From assembly GCA_000471045.1 (NCBI GenBank), contig KI301992.1, positions 1,135,920-1,199,919 of the forward strand: a DNA stretch of 64,000 nucleotides, given 5' to 3'. Both the position numbers and the translations under genes were made by a program. Of the stretch, positions 53,290 through 63,410 are shown piece after piece; the stretch's first letter is position 1; each line of letters opens with the position of its first letter. This stretch comes from an actinobacterium LLX17 (GTDB lineage Bacteria; Actinomycetota; Actinomycetes; Propionibacteriales; Nocardioidaceae). Below the pieces are notes generated by a model, which did no database searches, was not told the origin of the DNA, and worked only from the letters and a program-made list of their open reading frames with translations.

Positions 53290-54651
53290 TCACATGCCGT
53301 CGATGAGCCGCTGCACCCGATCGTCCTGGGAGCGGAACGGGTCCTTGCACAGCACGGTGCGCTGTGCCTGGTCGTTGAGCTTGAGGTGCACCCAGTCGAC
53401 GGTGAAGTCGCGACGACGCTCCTGGGCTCGCTTGATGAACTCACCGCGCAGGCGAGCCCGGGTGGTCTGCGGTGGGACGCTCTTGGCCTGGAAGACGTCG
53501 AGGTCTCGCGTCACCCGGGCGACGGCTCCCTTGCGCTCGAGCAGGTAGTAGAGGCCGCGGTCACGGCGGATGTCGTGGTAGGCGAGGTCGAGCTGGGCGA
53601 TGCGCGGATCGCTCCACGTCATGTCGTGCGTGGTGCGGTAGCGCTCGAGGAGCTTGAGCTTGATGACCCAGTCGATCTCGCGCTCGACGAGCGACAGGTC
53701 CTCGGACTCCACGGCCTTGAGGGTGCGCTCCCACAGGTCCATGGCGCGGTCGATGACCGGCGTGCTGAGACCGTGCCGGTCGACGAACTCGGCGGCCTTC
53801 CCGAAGTACTCGGCCTGGATCTCCAGCGCCGACAGCTCGCGCCCGTTGGCCAGCAGCACCTTGCGCTGACCGGTGGTGTCGTGGGAGATCTCGCGGATGG
53901 CGCGGATGGGGTTGTCGAGCGTGAGGTCGCGCATCGAGACGCCGGCCTCGATCATCCGCAGCACGAGGTCGGTCGTGGCGACCTTGAGCAGCGTGGTGGT
54001 CTCGCTCATGTTGGAGTCGCCGACGATGACGTGCAGGCGGCGGAAGCGCTCGGCGTCGGCGTGCGGCTCGTCGCGGGTGTTGATGATGGGGCGCGACCGG
54101 GTGGTGGCGCTGGAGACGCCCTCCCAGATGTGCTCGGCGCGCTGGCTGACCGAGTAGACGGTGCCGCGTGGCGTCTGCTGCACCTTGCCGGCGCCGCAGA
54201 TGATCTGCCGCGACACCAGGAAGGGGATCAGGACGTCGGCCATGCGCGAGAACTCGCCGCCACGGCCCACCAGGTAGTTCTCGTGGCACCCGTAGGAGTT
54301 GCCGGCCGAGTCGGTGTTGTTCTTGAACAGGTAGATGTCGCCCTCGATGCCGTCCTCGTGCAGCCGCTTCTGCGCGTCGAGCATCAGACCCTCGAGGATC
54401 CGCTCCCCCGCCCGGTCGTGCGTGACGAGGTCGACGAGGTCGTCGCACTCCGGGGTGGCGTACTCGGGGTGGCTGCCCACGTCGAGGTAGAGGCGGGAGC
54501 CGTTGCGCAGGAAGACGTTGCTGCTGCGTCCCCACGACACGACGCGGCGAAACAGGTACCGGGCGACCTCGTCGGGCGACAGTCGGCGCTGGCCACGGAA
54601 CGAGCACGTGACCCCGTACTCATTCTCGATGCCGAAGATCCGCCGGTCCAT
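53290..54651 (-). CDS. pafA: Pup-protein ligase PafA
   Basis: The 453-residue ligase starts [18 protein letters not shown] with the Glu needed for Mg-ATP and Pup activation, and contains the carboxylate-amine ligase-like core (YKN-type segment [40 protein letters not shown]). It links the C-terminal Glu of Pup to substrate lysines, marking them for the proteasome. The sequence is shorter than Dop at 56487 and has no Dop loop. Confidence 0.97.
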   Translation of the reverse strand: MDRRIFGIENEYGVTCSFRGQRRLSPDEVARYLFRRVVSWGRSSNVFLRNGSRLYLDVGSHPEYATPECDDLVDLVTHDRAGERILEGLMLDAQKRLHEDGIEGDIYLFKNNTDSAGNSYGCHENYLVGRGGEFSRMADVLIPFLVSRQIICGAGKVQQTPRGTVYSVSQRAEHIWEGVSSATTRSRPIINTRDEPHADAERFRRLHVIVGDSNMSETTTLLKVATTDLVLRMIEAGVSMRDLTLDNPIRAIREISHDTTGQRKVLLANGRELSALEIQAEYFGKAAEFVDRHGLSTPVIDRAMDLWERTLKAVESEDLSLVEREIDWVIKLKLLERYRTTHDMTWSDPRIAQLDLAYHDIRRDRGLYYLLERKGAVARVTRDLDVFQAKSVPPQTTRARLRGEFIKRAQERRRDFTVDWVHLKLNDQAQRTVLCKDPFRSQDDRVQRLIDGM

Positions 54652-54690
54652 GGCGTCAGCCTAGACCGGGACCGGTCATTCGGCCGGGAT

Positions 54691-54739
54691 GCTCAGGCCG
54701 AAACATTCAGGCCAAGAGATTCAGGCCAAGAGATTCAGG
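54691..54739. repeat. 14-bp tandem repeat between prcA and pafA
   Basis: ATTCAGGCCAAGAG is repeated exactly at 54705-54718 and 54719-54732, followed by a partial copy and preceded by a diverged copy (GCTCAGGCCGAAAC). The prcA stop codon lies within the last partial unit. It is the only spacer in the proteasome gene run with such repeats. Confidence 0.9.
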
Positions 54740-55427
54740 AGAGTGCGTCGGCGACGGCTGCGTCGGGGATGCGCTTGAACTTGCGCAGCTGGGTGCGGGT
54801 GCGGTCGAGCACCGCGACCTCCAACGACTCCGGCGGAACCTCTCGCGTGTCGGTGCCGTCGTGACCCAGCGCAGTGCGGGCCAGCCCGATGGCGGCCGGG
54901 AGGTCGAGATCGGCCTCGTAGTGCTGCTCGAACCACGTCTCGACCGGCTCGGTCGTGCCTCCCATGACGGCCCAGCCCTGCACGTCGGCGACGGAGCCGT
55001 CGTACGTGAGCCGGTACATCTGGTCGTCGGCGGCCGACTCCCCCAGCTCGGCCACGAACAGCTCGACCTCGTACGGCTTCTCGCCGCCGGAGGAGAAGAT
55101 CGTGCCGAGGGTCTGGGCGTAGGCGTTGGCCAGTGCCCGACCGGTGACGTCGCGCCGGTCGTAGGAGTAGCCGCGCACGTCAGCGAGCCGGACGCCCGCG
55201 ATGCGCAGGTTCTCGAACTCGTTGTAGCGACCCACGGCCGCGAAGCCGATGCGGTCGTAGATCTCGCTGATCTTGTGCAGCGCGCGCGAGGGGTTCTCGG
55301 CCACGAAGACGATGCCGTCGCGGTACTGCACGACGGCGACGGACCGCCCGCGGGCGATGCCCTTGCGGGCGAAGTCGGCCCGGTCCTTCATGAGCTGCTC
55401 GGGCGAGACGTAGAACGGCTGGGTCAT
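54735..55427 (-). CDS. prcA: 20S proteasome alpha subunit
   Basis: The 230-residue subunit has the alpha-type N-terminal gating region [20 protein letters not shown], then [40 protein letters not shown] and a C-terminal helix. It forms the outer rings that contact the Mpa ATPase. It lies 11 bp after prcB, and its stop codon is in a tandem repeat. Confidence 0.97.
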   Translation of the reverse strand: MTQPFYVSPEQLMKDRADFARKGIARGRSVAVVQYRDGIVFVAENPSRALHKISEIYDRIGFAAVGRYNEFENLRIAGVRLADVRGYSYDRRDVTGRALANAYAQTLGTIFSSGGEKPYEVELFVAELGESAADDQMYRLTYDGSVADVQGWAVMGGTTEPVETWFEQHYEADLDLPAAIGLARTALGHDGTDTREVPPESLEVAVLDRTRTQLRKFKRIPDAAVADALS

Positions 55428-55438
55428 GGCGGCACTCC

Positions 55439-56257
55439 TCAGATCAGGGGCGCCGACGGGCCGTCGGGCGCGTGCAGTCGGGCGGCGATGATCTCGTCGG
55501 CCACGGCGGCGGTGTCGGCCTCGGGCCAGGCACGGAAGCCGTCGGCCGTGATGACGGCGACCATCGGGAAGATGCGGCGGGCGAGGTCGGGTCCGCCGGT
55601 GGCGGTGTCGTCGTCGGCGGCGTCGTACAGCGCCTGGACGGCGGCGGTGACGGTCTCACGCTCGGTGAGGTCGTCGCGGTACAGCTTCTTCAGCGAGCCG
55701 CGCGCGAAGAGCGAGCCGGAGCCCACCGAGTGGAAGGCGCGCTCCTCGTTCTTGTTGCCCGTGACGTCGAACGCGAAGATGCGCCCGACGCCGAGGTGCA
55801 GGTCGTAGGCGGCGAAGAGCGGCACGACGGCCAGGCCCTGCATCGCCATGCCGAGGTTGCCCCGGATCAGGGCGGCGAGCCGGTTGGCCTTGCCGTCGGT
55901 CGACAGGACCATGCCCTCGATCTTCTCGTAGTGCTCGAGCTCGACCTGGAACAGCCGCGTCATCTCGACGGCGATGCCCGCGGTGCCGGCGATCCCGACG
56001 CAGGAGTACTCGTCGGTCGGGAAGACCTTCTGGATGTCACGCTGCGCGATGACGTTGCCCATCGTGGCGCGGCGGTCGCCGGCCATGACGACGCCACCGG
56101 GGAACGTGGCGGCGACGATCGTGGTGCCGTGCGTGACGCCGGCGAGTGCCCCGGCCTCAGCGGTGCGCGACGTGGGCAGCTGCTCCGGAGCGTGCTGCGC
56201 GAGCAGGTCGGCGAACGACGACGAGCCGACGGACCGGAAGGCCTCCGGCAGCATCAC
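55439..56257 (-). CDS. prcB: 20S proteasome beta subunit precursor
   Basis: The 272-residue precursor has a 44-residue propeptide and the processing site [10 protein letters not shown] with Thr45 as the nucleophile after autocleavage. The core has [20 protein letters not shown] and the Lys-containing region expected. The GTG start is overlapped by the pup stop (GTGA), coupling the two. Confidence 0.97.
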   Translation of the reverse strand: MMLPEAFRSVGSSSFADLLAQHAPEQLPTSRTAEAGALAGVTHGTTIVAATFPGGVVMAGDRRATMGNVIAQRDIQKVFPTDEYSCVGIAGTAGIAVEMTRLFQVELEHYEKIEGMVLSTDGKANRLAALIRGNLGMAMQGLAVVPLFAAYDLHLGVGRIFAFDVTGNKNEERAFHSVGSGSLFARGSLKKLYRDDLTERETVTAAVQALYDAADDDTATGGPDLARRIFPMVAVITADGFRAWPEADTAAVADEIIAARLHAPDGPSAPLI

Positions 56258-56448
56258 TCGCCGCCCTTCTGCACGAAGCTGCGCACGAACTCCTCGGCGT
56301 TCTCCTCGAGCACGTCGTCGATCTCGTCGAGGATGGAGTCGACGTCGTCGTCGAGCTTCGCCTTCGCCTCGACGTCGACCTCGGGGGCCTCGACGGCCTC
56401 GTCGGACTCCTCGGCCTTGCGGGTGCTCTTGTGCTGCTGCTCGGACAT
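56254..56448 (-). CDS. pup: Prokaryotic ubiquitin-like protein Pup
   Basis: The 64-residue, highly acidic and Gln/Lys-starting protein has the helical core [20 protein letters not shown] and the C-terminus FVQKGGE. It ends in Glu, not Gln, so it can be ligated directly without deamidation by Dop. It is attached by PafA and recognised by the Mpa coiled coil. It follows dop by 38 bp. Confidence 0.98.
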   Translation of the reverse strand: MSEQQHKSTRKAEESDEAVEAPEVDVEAKAKLDDDVDSILDEIDDVLEENAEEFVRSFVQKGGE

Positions 56449-56486
56449 GTCCTCACCCTAGACCGTGAACGGTTGCACGCGCCCGC

Positions 56487-57992
56487 CTAGGAGCCGGTCA
56501 GGGCGCGGAACAGCTCGGTGGCGGTGACGTCGTCGGTGAACAGGGCGCCGACGTGCTCACGGGTGCCGCGCAACGGCTCCATCGTGGGCACGCGCTGCAA
56601 CGACGCATAGCCGGGCAGGTCGAAGATGACCGAGTCCCACGACGCGGCGGCGATGTCGTTCGAGAAGCGGCTCAGGCACATGCCGCGGAACCACGCGCGG
56701 GTGTCGACCGGCGGAGTCGTGACCGCGGCCGCGACCTCGACGGGCTCGACCAGTCGCTGCATGCGGCCTGTGCGCACCAGCTGGTGGTAGAGCCCCCGCT
56801 CGAGCCGGACGTCGTGGTACTGCACGTCCACCAGGTGCAGCTTGGCGTGGTCCCAGTCGAGGCCGTCGCGCTCGCGGTAGCGCTCCAGCAACGCGAGCTT
56901 GGCCACCCAGTCGAGCTGGTCGACGAGCTCCATCGGGTCGCGGGCGAGCCGGGTGAGCACGTCCTCCCAGCGGTCGAGGACGTCGCGGGTCTGCTCGTCG
57001 GGCCCGCCCTGGGAGTCGACGAAGTCGCGGGCGTGCCGCAGGTACTCACCCTGCAGGTCGAGCGCAGTCATCTCGCGACCGTCGGCGAGCCTCACCGTGC
57101 GCTTCAGGCTGGGGTCGTAGGAGATGCGGTGCAGGGCGGCGACCGGGTTCTCGAGCTCGAGGCCCGAGGGCAGCACGCCGGCCTCGACCATCGCCAGCAC
57201 CAGGGACATCGTGCCGTGCTTGAGGTAGATCGAGGTCTCGGCGCAGTTGGCGTCGCCGATGATGACGTGCAGCCGGCGGTACTTGCGCGGATCGGCATGT
57301 GGCTCGTCGCGGGTGTTGATGATGGGCCGCTTGAGGGTGGTCTCCAGCCCCACCGGCACCTCGAAGTAGTCGGCGCGCTGGCTGATCTGGAAGGCGTGGA
57401 CGCTGCCGTCCTGCCGCTGCCCGACGCGTCCGGCTCCGCAGATGACCTGTCGGGAGACCAGGAACGGCGTCAGGTGCGTCACGATCGACTCGAACGGCAC
57501 GGCGCGGTCCATGAGGTAGTTCTCGTGCGAGCCGTAGGAGGCGCCCTTGTTGTCGATGTTGTTCTTGTAGAGCACGATCGGCGTGCTGCCGGGCACCTGG
57601 GCAGCCAGCTCGGCGGCCGAGCGCATGACCTCCTCGCCGGCCTTCTCCCAGATCACGACGTCGCGCGGCGAGGTGACCTCGGGGCTCGAGTACTCCGGGT
57701 GGGCGTGGTCGACGTACAGCCGTGCCCCGTTGGTGAGGATGATGTTGGCGAGTCCGAGGTCCTCGTCGGTCAGCTGCGAGGGATCGGCGTCGCTGCGGCT
57801 GAGGTCGAACCCGCGGGCGTCACGCAGCGGGCTCTCTTCCTCGAAGTCCCACCGGGCGCGCCGCGTGAGGCCATGGGCCGCGGCATAGGCGTTGACGATC
57901 TGCGTCGACGCGACCATGGGATTGGCGTGCGGCTGGCCCTGCACCGCGATGCCGTACTCGACCTCGCTGCCCTGCACCCGTCGGACCGTCAT
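56487..57992 (-). CDS. dop: Pup deamidase/depupylase Dop
   Basis: The 501-residue protein has the Dop start [20 protein letters not shown], the nucleotide-binding [20 protein letters not shown] and [20 protein letters not shown] shared with PafA. It is 48 residues longer than PafA and has the extra N-terminal insertion (about 40-80) characteristic of Dop. As Pup ends in Glu here, Dop's needed activity is removal of Pup from substrates rather than deamidation. It begins 19 bp after the GNAT gene. Confidence 0.96.
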   Translation of the reverse strand: MTVRRVQGSEVEYGIAVQGQPHANPMVASTQIVNAYAAAHGLTRRARWDFEEESPLRDARGFDLSRSDADPSQLTDEDLGLANIILTNGARLYVDHAHPEYSSPEVTSPRDVVIWEKAGEEVMRSAAELAAQVPGSTPIVLYKNNIDNKGASYGSHENYLMDRAVPFESIVTHLTPFLVSRQVICGAGRVGQRQDGSVHAFQISQRADYFEVPVGLETTLKRPIINTRDEPHADPRKYRRLHVIIGDANCAETSIYLKHGTMSLVLAMVEAGVLPSGLELENPVAALHRISYDPSLKRTVRLADGREMTALDLQGEYLRHARDFVDSQGGPDEQTRDVLDRWEDVLTRLARDPMELVDQLDWVAKLALLERYRERDGLDWDHAKLHLVDVQYHDVRLERGLYHQLVRTGRMQRLVEPVEVAAAVTTPPVDTRAWFRGMCLSRFSNDIAAASWDSVIFDLPGYASLQRVPTMEPLRGTREHVGALFTDDVTATELFRALTGS

Positions 57993-58011
57993 GGCCCCAC
58001 CCTAGGGGCGC

Positions 58012-58482
58012 CTACCCCAGCGCCTTGGCCAGGTGGACGCTGTCGTCGTATCCGGCGTAGAAGCCGAAGGCCGGAATGTGCGCGAAGCCGGACGACTCGT
58101 ACAGCGCGATCGCCTCCGGCTGGGCCGTGCCGGTCTCCAGCACGAGCCGGGTGACGCCCACGGCGGCAGCGGTGCGCTCCAGCTCGGCCAGCACCAGCCG
58201 GGCGAGTCCGCGCCGCACGTGGCCGGGGCGCACGTACATCCGCTTGATCTCGGCGTCGGTCGGACCGTCCGGTCCCCCGCGACGCCAGCCGCCCATGGCG
58301 ACGGCGGCTCCGTCGACGGACGCGACGAGGAACAGGCCGTCCGGCGGCTCGAACTCCTGCGGGTCGATCGGCGAGATGTCGCCGTCGCCGCCGTAGCGGC
58401 GGCCGTACTCGGCCTGCACCTCGGCCGTCATCGCGACGACGTCCGGATGGTCGTACCGGACCGGGTGAACATGCACTTCCAC
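58012..58482 (-). CDS. GNAT-family N-acetyltransferase
   Basis: The 156-residue protein has a GNAT fold: VAMGGWRRGG, the acetyl-CoA loop VRPGHVRRGLARLVLAELER and the final LYESSGFAHIPAFGFY. It could acetylate amino groups of small molecules or proteins. It is inserted between the Mpa/ARC ATPase and dop genes on the same strand (45 bp and 19 bp gaps), an unusual neighbour for proteasome genes; a functional link is speculation. Confidence 0.9.
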   Translation of the reverse strand: MEVHVHPVRYDHPDVVAMTAEVQAEYGRRYGGDGDISPIDPQEFEPPDGLFLVASVDGAAVAMGGWRRGGPDGPTDAEIKRMYVRPGHVRRGLARLVLAELERTAAAVGVTRLVLETGTAQPEAIALYESSGFAHIPAFGFYAGYDDSVHLAKALG

Positions 58483-58527
58483 GCCGCGACTCTGCCAGAA
58501 CCGGCCCCCGCCTCAGCGAGGACGTGG

Positions 58528-60279
58528 CTAGAGGTACTGCCCCGTGTTGGCGACGGTGTCGATGGACCGGCCGGGCTCGTTGCCGCTCTTGCCCGTGATG
58601 AGCGTGCGGATGAAGACGATCCGCTCGCCCTTCTTGCCCGAGATGCGCGCCCAGTCGTCGGGGTTGGTCGTGTTGGGCAGGTCCTCGTTCTCCTTGAACT
58701 CGTCGAGGCACGCCTGCAGCATGTGCTGAACCCGCAGGCCGCGCTGACCGTGCTCGAGAAGGTCCTTGATGGCCATCTTCTTCGCGCGGTCGACGATGTT
58801 CTGGATCATGGCGCCGGAGTTGAAGTCCTTGAAGTACAGGACCTCCTTGTCGCCGTTGGCGTAGGTGACCTCGAGGAACTGGTTGTCCTCGGACTCGGCG
58901 TACATGTGCTCGACGGTGCGCTGGATCATGCCGTCGACACACGCCTGCCGGTCGCCGTTCCACTCCGCCAGGTCGTCGGGGTGCAGGGGCAGGCCCGCGG
59001 TCAGGTACTTGCTGAAGATGTCGCGGGCCGACTCGGCGTCGGGCCGCTCGATCTTGATCTTCACGTCGAGGCGGCCGGGGCGCAGGATCGCGGGGTCGAT
59101 CATGTCCTCGCGGTTGGACGCACCGATGACCAGCACGTTCTCGAGGCCCTCGACGCCGTCGATCTCGCTCAGCAGCTGCGGCACGATGGTGTTCTCGACG
59201 TCGGACGAGACGCCTGAGCCGCGGGTGCGGAACAGCGAGTCCATCTCGTCGAAGAACACGATGACCGGAGTGCCCTCACTGGCCTTCTCACGGGCCCGCT
59301 GGAACACCAGGCGGATGTGCCGCTCGGTCTCACCGACGTACTTGTTGAGCAGCTCGGGACCCTTGATGTTGAGGAAGAACGACCGCCCTTCCTCGCCGGT
59401 CTTCTCCGAGACCTTCTTGGCCAGCGACGCCGCGACCGCCTTGGCGATCATGGTCTTGCCACAGCCGGGAGGTCCGTAGAGCAGCACGCCCTTGGGCGGC
59501 TTCAGCTCGTGCTCGATGAAGACGTCGGGGTGCAGGTACGGCAGCTCGACGGCGTCGCGGATCGAGTCGATCTGGCCCTTGAGGCCACCGATCGAGTCGT
59601 AGTCGATGTCGGGCACCTCCTCGAGCACCAGCTCCTCGACCTCGCTCTTGGGCACGCGCTCGTAGACGTGACCGGACTTGCCGTCGAGCAGCAGGGAGTC
59701 GCCGGCGCGGATCTTCACGTCGGCGAGACTGTGGGCGATGCGCACGATGCGCTCCTCGTCGGCGTTGCCCAGCACCAGGGCTCGCTCGCCGTCGGCGAGG
59801 ATCTCCTTGAGCATGACGACCTCGCCGGTCTGCTCGAACTCGAGCGCGGCGACGACGTTCATGGCCTCGTTGAGGATGACCTCCTGGCCGCGGCGCAGCT
59901 CGGTGCGCTCGACCGCGGGGCTGACGTTGACGCGCATCTTGCGCCCGCCGGTGAAGACGTCGACGGTCTCGTCGTCGTTGAGCTGCAGGAAGGTGCCGAA
60001 GCCGGTGGGCGGCTGCGCCAGACGGTCGACCTCCTCCTTCAGCGCGACGATCTGGTCGCGCGCCTCACGCAGCGTGGCCGTGAGCCGCTCGTTGTGCGCG
60101 GTCTGGCTGGCGAGGCGTGACTCGATCTCGCCGAGGCGGTCGTCCGTGGCGCGCGACTCGGGGCGTCCCGCCGCCGACACGCGACGCCGCAGGTGCTCCA
60201 CCTCGGCTCGCAAGTAGGCGAGCTCGGCCTCGGTTCCGGCCGCGCTCGAGCCTGTGGGCCGGGCATCGTCGTCGAACAT
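58528..60279 (-). CDS. arc: Proteasome-associated AAA ATPase (Mpa/ARC)
   Basis: The 583-residue ATPase has a coiled coil (about 15-90) that binds Pup, two OB domains (90-210), Walker A GPPGCGKT (269-276), Walker [11 protein letters not shown] and C-terminal GQYL, the tail that docks into the proteasome alpha ring. It unfolds pupylated proteins. The ATG is behind GGAGG. Length is standard for the family. Confidence 0.98.
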   Translation of the reverse strand: MFDDDARPTGSSAAGTEAELAYLRAEVEHLRRRVSAAGRPESRATDDRLGEIESRLASQTAHNERLTATLREARDQIVALKEEVDRLAQPPTGFGTFLQLNDDETVDVFTGGRKMRVNVSPAVERTELRRGQEVILNEAMNVVAALEFEQTGEVVMLKEILADGERALVLGNADEERIVRIAHSLADVKIRAGDSLLLDGKSGHVYERVPKSEVEELVLEEVPDIDYDSIGGLKGQIDSIRDAVELPYLHPDVFIEHELKPPKGVLLYGPPGCGKTMIAKAVAASLAKKVSEKTGEEGRSFFLNIKGPELLNKYVGETERHIRLVFQRAREKASEGTPVIVFFDEMDSLFRTRGSGVSSDVENTIVPQLLSEIDGVEGLENVLVIGASNREDMIDPAILRPGRLDVKIKIERPDAESARDIFSKYLTAGLPLHPDDLAEWNGDRQACVDGMIQRTVEHMYAESEDNQFLEVTYANGDKEVLYFKDFNSGAMIQNIVDRAKKMAIKDLLEHGQRGLRVQHMLQACLDEFKENEDLPNTTNPDDWARISGKKGERIVFIRTLITGKSGNEPGRSIDTVANTGQYL

Positions 60280-60440
60280 CTGCCACCTCCTGCTCGTGTC
60301 GTCGACCCTACCTGTTCACGTGTGGCACGGGCAGGCATCGCGACGTGAGGACGATGACAAGTCGGTGTCGACGTGAGGGGCGGCGGAGTCGTGTCCATAC
60401 CGTGGCACGTCAGGCCCGAGCGCGCCCGGGAACGCGCCGG

Positions 60441-61361
60441 TCAGACCTGCCCGTCGAGCTGCTCACCGGCGGGACGGGGCCCGGTGTAGTCGGGCCCGTA
60501 GGCCCCGGGCGCCGGCCGTCGGGTCTTCGCGAGCGCTCGCTGGCCGGGGGCCATGCGACGGGCGGTGACCAGGTAGGCGGTGTGCGAGCCCGCCCCGTGC
60601 GCGGGCCGCACGGCAAGACCCTCGAGGTGCCAGTCGCGCTCCAGGGTCTCCCAGGCTCGCGGCTCGGTGAACTCACCGTGCTCACGCAGTGTCTCGACGA
60701 AGCGGGACATCTGGGTGGTCGTGGCGACGTAGCCGCAGATGATGCCCCCGGCCACGAGACGCTCGGCCGCGAGCGGGATGCAGGTCCACGGATCGACCAT
60801 GTCGAGGATCAGCCGGTCGATCGCGGTCTCGGTGATCACCTCGCGGACGTCGCCGACCGTGAGCGTCCAGGCCGGGTGGTCGCCGGCGATCTGAGTGACG
60901 TTGCGGCGGGCGATCTCGGCGAAGTCCTCGCGCATCTCGTAGGACCCGAGGTGTCCCTCGGGGCCCACCGCGCGCAGGAGGTAGGACGTCAGGCTGCCCG
61001 AGCCGGCACCGGCCTCGACGACGCGTGCCCCCGGATGGATGTCGGCCATCGTGATGATCTGCGCGGCGTCCTTGGGGTAGATGATCGCGGCGCCGCGCGG
61101 CATCGAGACCACGTACTCCGAGAGCAGGGGCCGGAACACCTGGTACTCGCCGCCCAGCGCGGCCTGGATGACGATGCCCTCCGGCCGGCCGATCATGTCG
61201 TCGTGCTTGATCTGGCCCTTCTTCGTCGAGAACTCCTGCCCGGCGGCGAGCTGCAGGTTGTGCTTGCGTCCCTTGGCGTCGCTGAGCCGGACCCACTCCC
61301 CCTCGGAGAGCGGTCTGTGGGGTGCTGTGGGCGGTGTCGTGGGCGGTGTGCGGCTGGTCAT
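60441..61361 (-). CDS. trmI: tRNA (adenine-N1)-methyltransferase TrmI
   Basis: The 306-residue enzyme has an N-terminal beta domain (EGEWVRLSDAKGRKHNLQL, STKKGQIKHDDMIG) and a Rossmann methyltransferase with VVEAGAGSGSLTSYLLR and the catalytic-loop LILDMVDPW. It methylates A58 in the T-loop of tRNAs, stabilising them. The start overlaps the site-2 protease stop (ATGA). Confidence 0.96.
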   Translation of the reverse strand: MTSRTPPTTPPTAPHRPLSEGEWVRLSDAKGRKHNLQLAAGQEFSTKKGQIKHDDMIGRPEGIVIQAALGGEYQVFRPLLSEYVVSMPRGAAIIYPKDAAQIITMADIHPGARVVEAGAGSGSLTSYLLRAVGPEGHLGSYEMREDFAEIARRNVTQIAGDHPAWTLTVGDVREVITETAIDRLILDMVDPWTCIPLAAERLVAGGIICGYVATTTQMSRFVETLREHGEFTEPRAWETLERDWHLEGLAVRPAHGAGSHTAYLVTARRMAPGQRALAKTRRPAPGAYGPDYTGPRPAGEQLDGQV

Positions 61362-62302
61362 CGTCGTCCTCCCGTGCGGAACGCCCGGTCCACCGTGCGG
61401 GCGTACAGCACGCCACGGACCGTGCCGTCGTCGTCGACCACGGCGTAGCGGTCGGAGGGTACCCGGGTCATCGCCCGCAGCAGGGCAGTGCCCCGCAGGT
61501 CGGACGAGAGTCGCGGCAGGTCCGCGGCGTCAGGGTCGTCCGGTGCGACACCCCGGTCGGCGAGCCGCGCGGCCTCCAGGCCGTCGATGCGGGCCGAGCG
61601 GTCGGCGAACCGGAGAGCCTGCCCGGAGCCCTGCCAGAGGAACACCGCGACCAGCCCCAGCACGGCGAGGTCGAGCCACGCGGTGCGATCGCCGCGGACG
61701 ACCAGGACCACACCGACGACCAGGCAGGCCAGGGCGGCGAGACGACCGATCCACGCCGCCACGACGACGCCGAGCGACTCGCGGCCGGTGACGGCCCAGA
61801 CGATGGCGCGCAGGACGCGGCCGCCGTCCAGTGGGAGGGCGGGCAGCAGGTTCGTCGCCGCGACCAGCAGGTTGATCCAGCCGAGGGCCCACAGGAGCTG
61901 GGAGACGGTTCCCGCGTCCTGCCCATCCGTCAGCAGCAGACAGCCTGAGCCGAGCAGGCCCGAGATCACGGGACCTGACCCGGCCGTGATCAGCTCTTGC
62001 GTCGGGGTGCGGCTCTCCCCCACGACCAGGGTCTCGCCGCCGAGCAGGTGGAGCGTGACCGACTCGACCTCCATGGCGTAGGAGCGCGCGGCCACGACGT
62101 GGGCGAGCTCGTGCAGCAGCACCGAGAGGTAGATCGAGACCACCAGCAGCACGCCGACCAGCACGGGCTGCTCGACCCCGGCGGCATCGAGCCGCGGCAC
62201 CAGCAGCACCGCGAGCGCGGCCCCCATCAGCACCAGGCTGGGACGCACCAGCACGTCGACACCGAGGACCCGGGCGACCCGAACTCCTCCCGCGCGTGAC
62301 AT
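61358..62302 (-). CDS. Site-2 protease family zinc metalloprotease
   Basis: The 314-residue membrane protein has about six helices with the zinc motif HELAH in the first half, LPALPLDGGRVLRA as the second active-site motif, and a C-terminal soluble part that resembles a degenerate CBS pair (RYAVVDDDGTVRGVLYARTV). Such proteases cut membrane-anchored regulators. Its ATGA overlap with trmI suggests a shared mRNA. The actual substrate is unknown; RskA would be a candidate to test. Confidence 0.9.
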   Translation of the reverse strand: MSRAGGVRVARVLGVDVLVRPSLVLMGAALAVLLVPRLDAAGVEQPVLVGVLLVVSIYLSVLLHELAHVVAARSYAMEVESVTLHLLGGETLVVGESRTPTQELITAGSGPVISGLLGSGCLLLTDGQDAGTVSQLLWALGWINLLVAATNLLPALPLDGGRVLRAIVWAVTGRESLGVVVAAWIGRLAALACLVVGVVLVVRGDRTAWLDLAVLGLVAVFLWQGSGQALRFADRSARIDGLEAARLADRGVAPDDPDAADLPRLSSDLRGTALLRAMTRVPSDRYAVVDDDGTVRGVLYARTVDRAFRTGGRR

Positions 62303-62398
62303 CTAGGAAACCTATCGCGACCCGCGCAGCAGGGCGGCCCACCCCGCCGCCGCTCGCGCCTCCGGGGTCCTGTCGGTGGCCGGGGTTACCGTTCCTGC

Positions 62399-63268
62399 AT
62401 GACGATCGCACCCGACACTCGGCCCCAGGATCCCGCCGCCAGCCTGCAGGCAGACGGGTCCATGGTCGTGCGGTCGCGCTTGTCACCGAGCCGCGCGTCC
62501 GACTTCCTCACCTGCCCGCTGCTGTTCCGGTACCGCACGATCGACCGCCGGCCCGAGCCGGCCAGTCCGGCCATGGTGCGCGGCACCGTCGTCCACGCCG
62601 TGCTCGAGGACCTCTTCGAGCGTCCCGCCGCCGAGCGCACGATCGAGGCGGCCCGCACGATGCTGCCCGACGCGTGGGAGCGCTGCCGTGCCGAGGACCC
62701 CCGACTCGACGAGCTCTTTCCCGACCGCGACGCCCCCGAGCACGCCACCTGGCTCGCCTCGGCGGCCGACCTCCTCACCACCTACTTCCGGCTCGAGGAC
62801 CCCACGCGTCTCGAGCCGGCGGCCCGCGAGCAGCGGGTCGAGCACCGCCTCGACGACACCGTGACCCTCGGCGGCATCGTCGACCGCGTCGACGTCGCCC
62901 CGGACGGCCGCATCCGCATCGTCGACTACAAGACGGGCAAGGCGCCGAGCGAGCGGTTCGAGGACAAGGCGCTGTTCCAGATGAAGTTCTACGCGCTCGT
63001 GGTCTGGCGCACCCGCGGTGTCATGCCATCGCTGCTGCAGCTGATGTACCTCGCCGACGGGCAGATCCTGCGGCACGAGCCCACCGAGGCCGAGCTCGAG
63101 GCCACCGAACGCAAGGTCGGGGCCATCTGGGCTGCCGTCGCCGAGGCTGTCGAGCGCGGCGAGTTCGTGCCGCGCCGCGGCAGCCTCTGCTCGTTCTGCG
63201 CGCACCAGGACGTCTGTCCTGAGTTCGGCGGCACACCGCCGCCCCTGCCTCCCATGAGCATCGCCTGA
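62399..63268 (+). CDS. RecB-family (PD-(D/E)XK) exonuclease
   Basis: The 289-residue protein has the nuclease core GGIVDRVDVAPDGRIRIVDY, YKTGKAPSERFEDKALFQMK with the DYK/QMKFYA motifs, and a C-terminal cysteine set (C..C in CSFCAHQDVCPEF) that with an upstream Cys in FLTCPLLFRY would bind a [4Fe-4S] cluster, as in AddB and Cas4. It probably acts in DNA repair. It matches mycobacterial Rv2119 next to trmI. No cas genes are nearby. Confidence 0.92.
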   Translation: MTIAPDTRPQDPAASLQADGSMVVRSRLSPSRASDFLTCPLLFRYRTIDRRPEPASPAMVRGTVVHAVLEDLFERPAAERTIEAARTMLPDAWERCRAEDPRLDELFPDRDAPEHATWLASAADLLTTYFRLEDPTRLEPAAREQRVEHRLDDTVTLGGIVDRVDVAPDGRIRIVDYKTGKAPSERFEDKALFQMKFYALVVWRTRGVMPSLLQLMYLADGQILRHEPTEAELEATERKVGAIWAAVAEAVERGEFVPRRGSLCSFCAHQDVCPEFGGTPPPLPPMSIA

Positions 63269-63305
63269 AGGTAGGCCCGTAGCTCGCAGCGCGGACGGGC
63301 ATCGG

Positions 63306-63327
63306 TCGATGACTCGATGACTCGATG
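63306..63327. repeat. 8-bp tandem repeat after the RecB gene
   Basis: TCGATGAC occurs twice in a row followed by TCGATG. It lies in the convergent gap after the nuclease gene and before the terminator. Nothing else is seen in this 142-bp gap. Confidence 0.8.
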
Positions 63328-63362
63328 TTCAGAGGAGCCGAGGTGTCGTGATGCTCCACGAC

Positions 63363-63400
63363 GAAGGGTGCCGCACCGGTCTCACGGCACGGCACCCTTC
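63363..63400. terminator. Bidirectional terminator hairpin
   Basis: GAAGGGTGCCG (63363-63373) and CGGCACCCTTC (63390-63400) form a perfect 11-bp stem with a 16-base loop between the convergent RecB-family gene and the gene ending at 63411. No long T run follows on either strand. Confidence 0.75.
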
Positions 63401-63410
63401 ACATGACGGT

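Noticed and set aside
62399..63268. Cas4 of a CRISPR system
   Set aside because: The RecB/Cas4-like nuclease has no cas neighbours or CRISPR repeats and matches the housekeeping Rv2119-type gene next to trmI.
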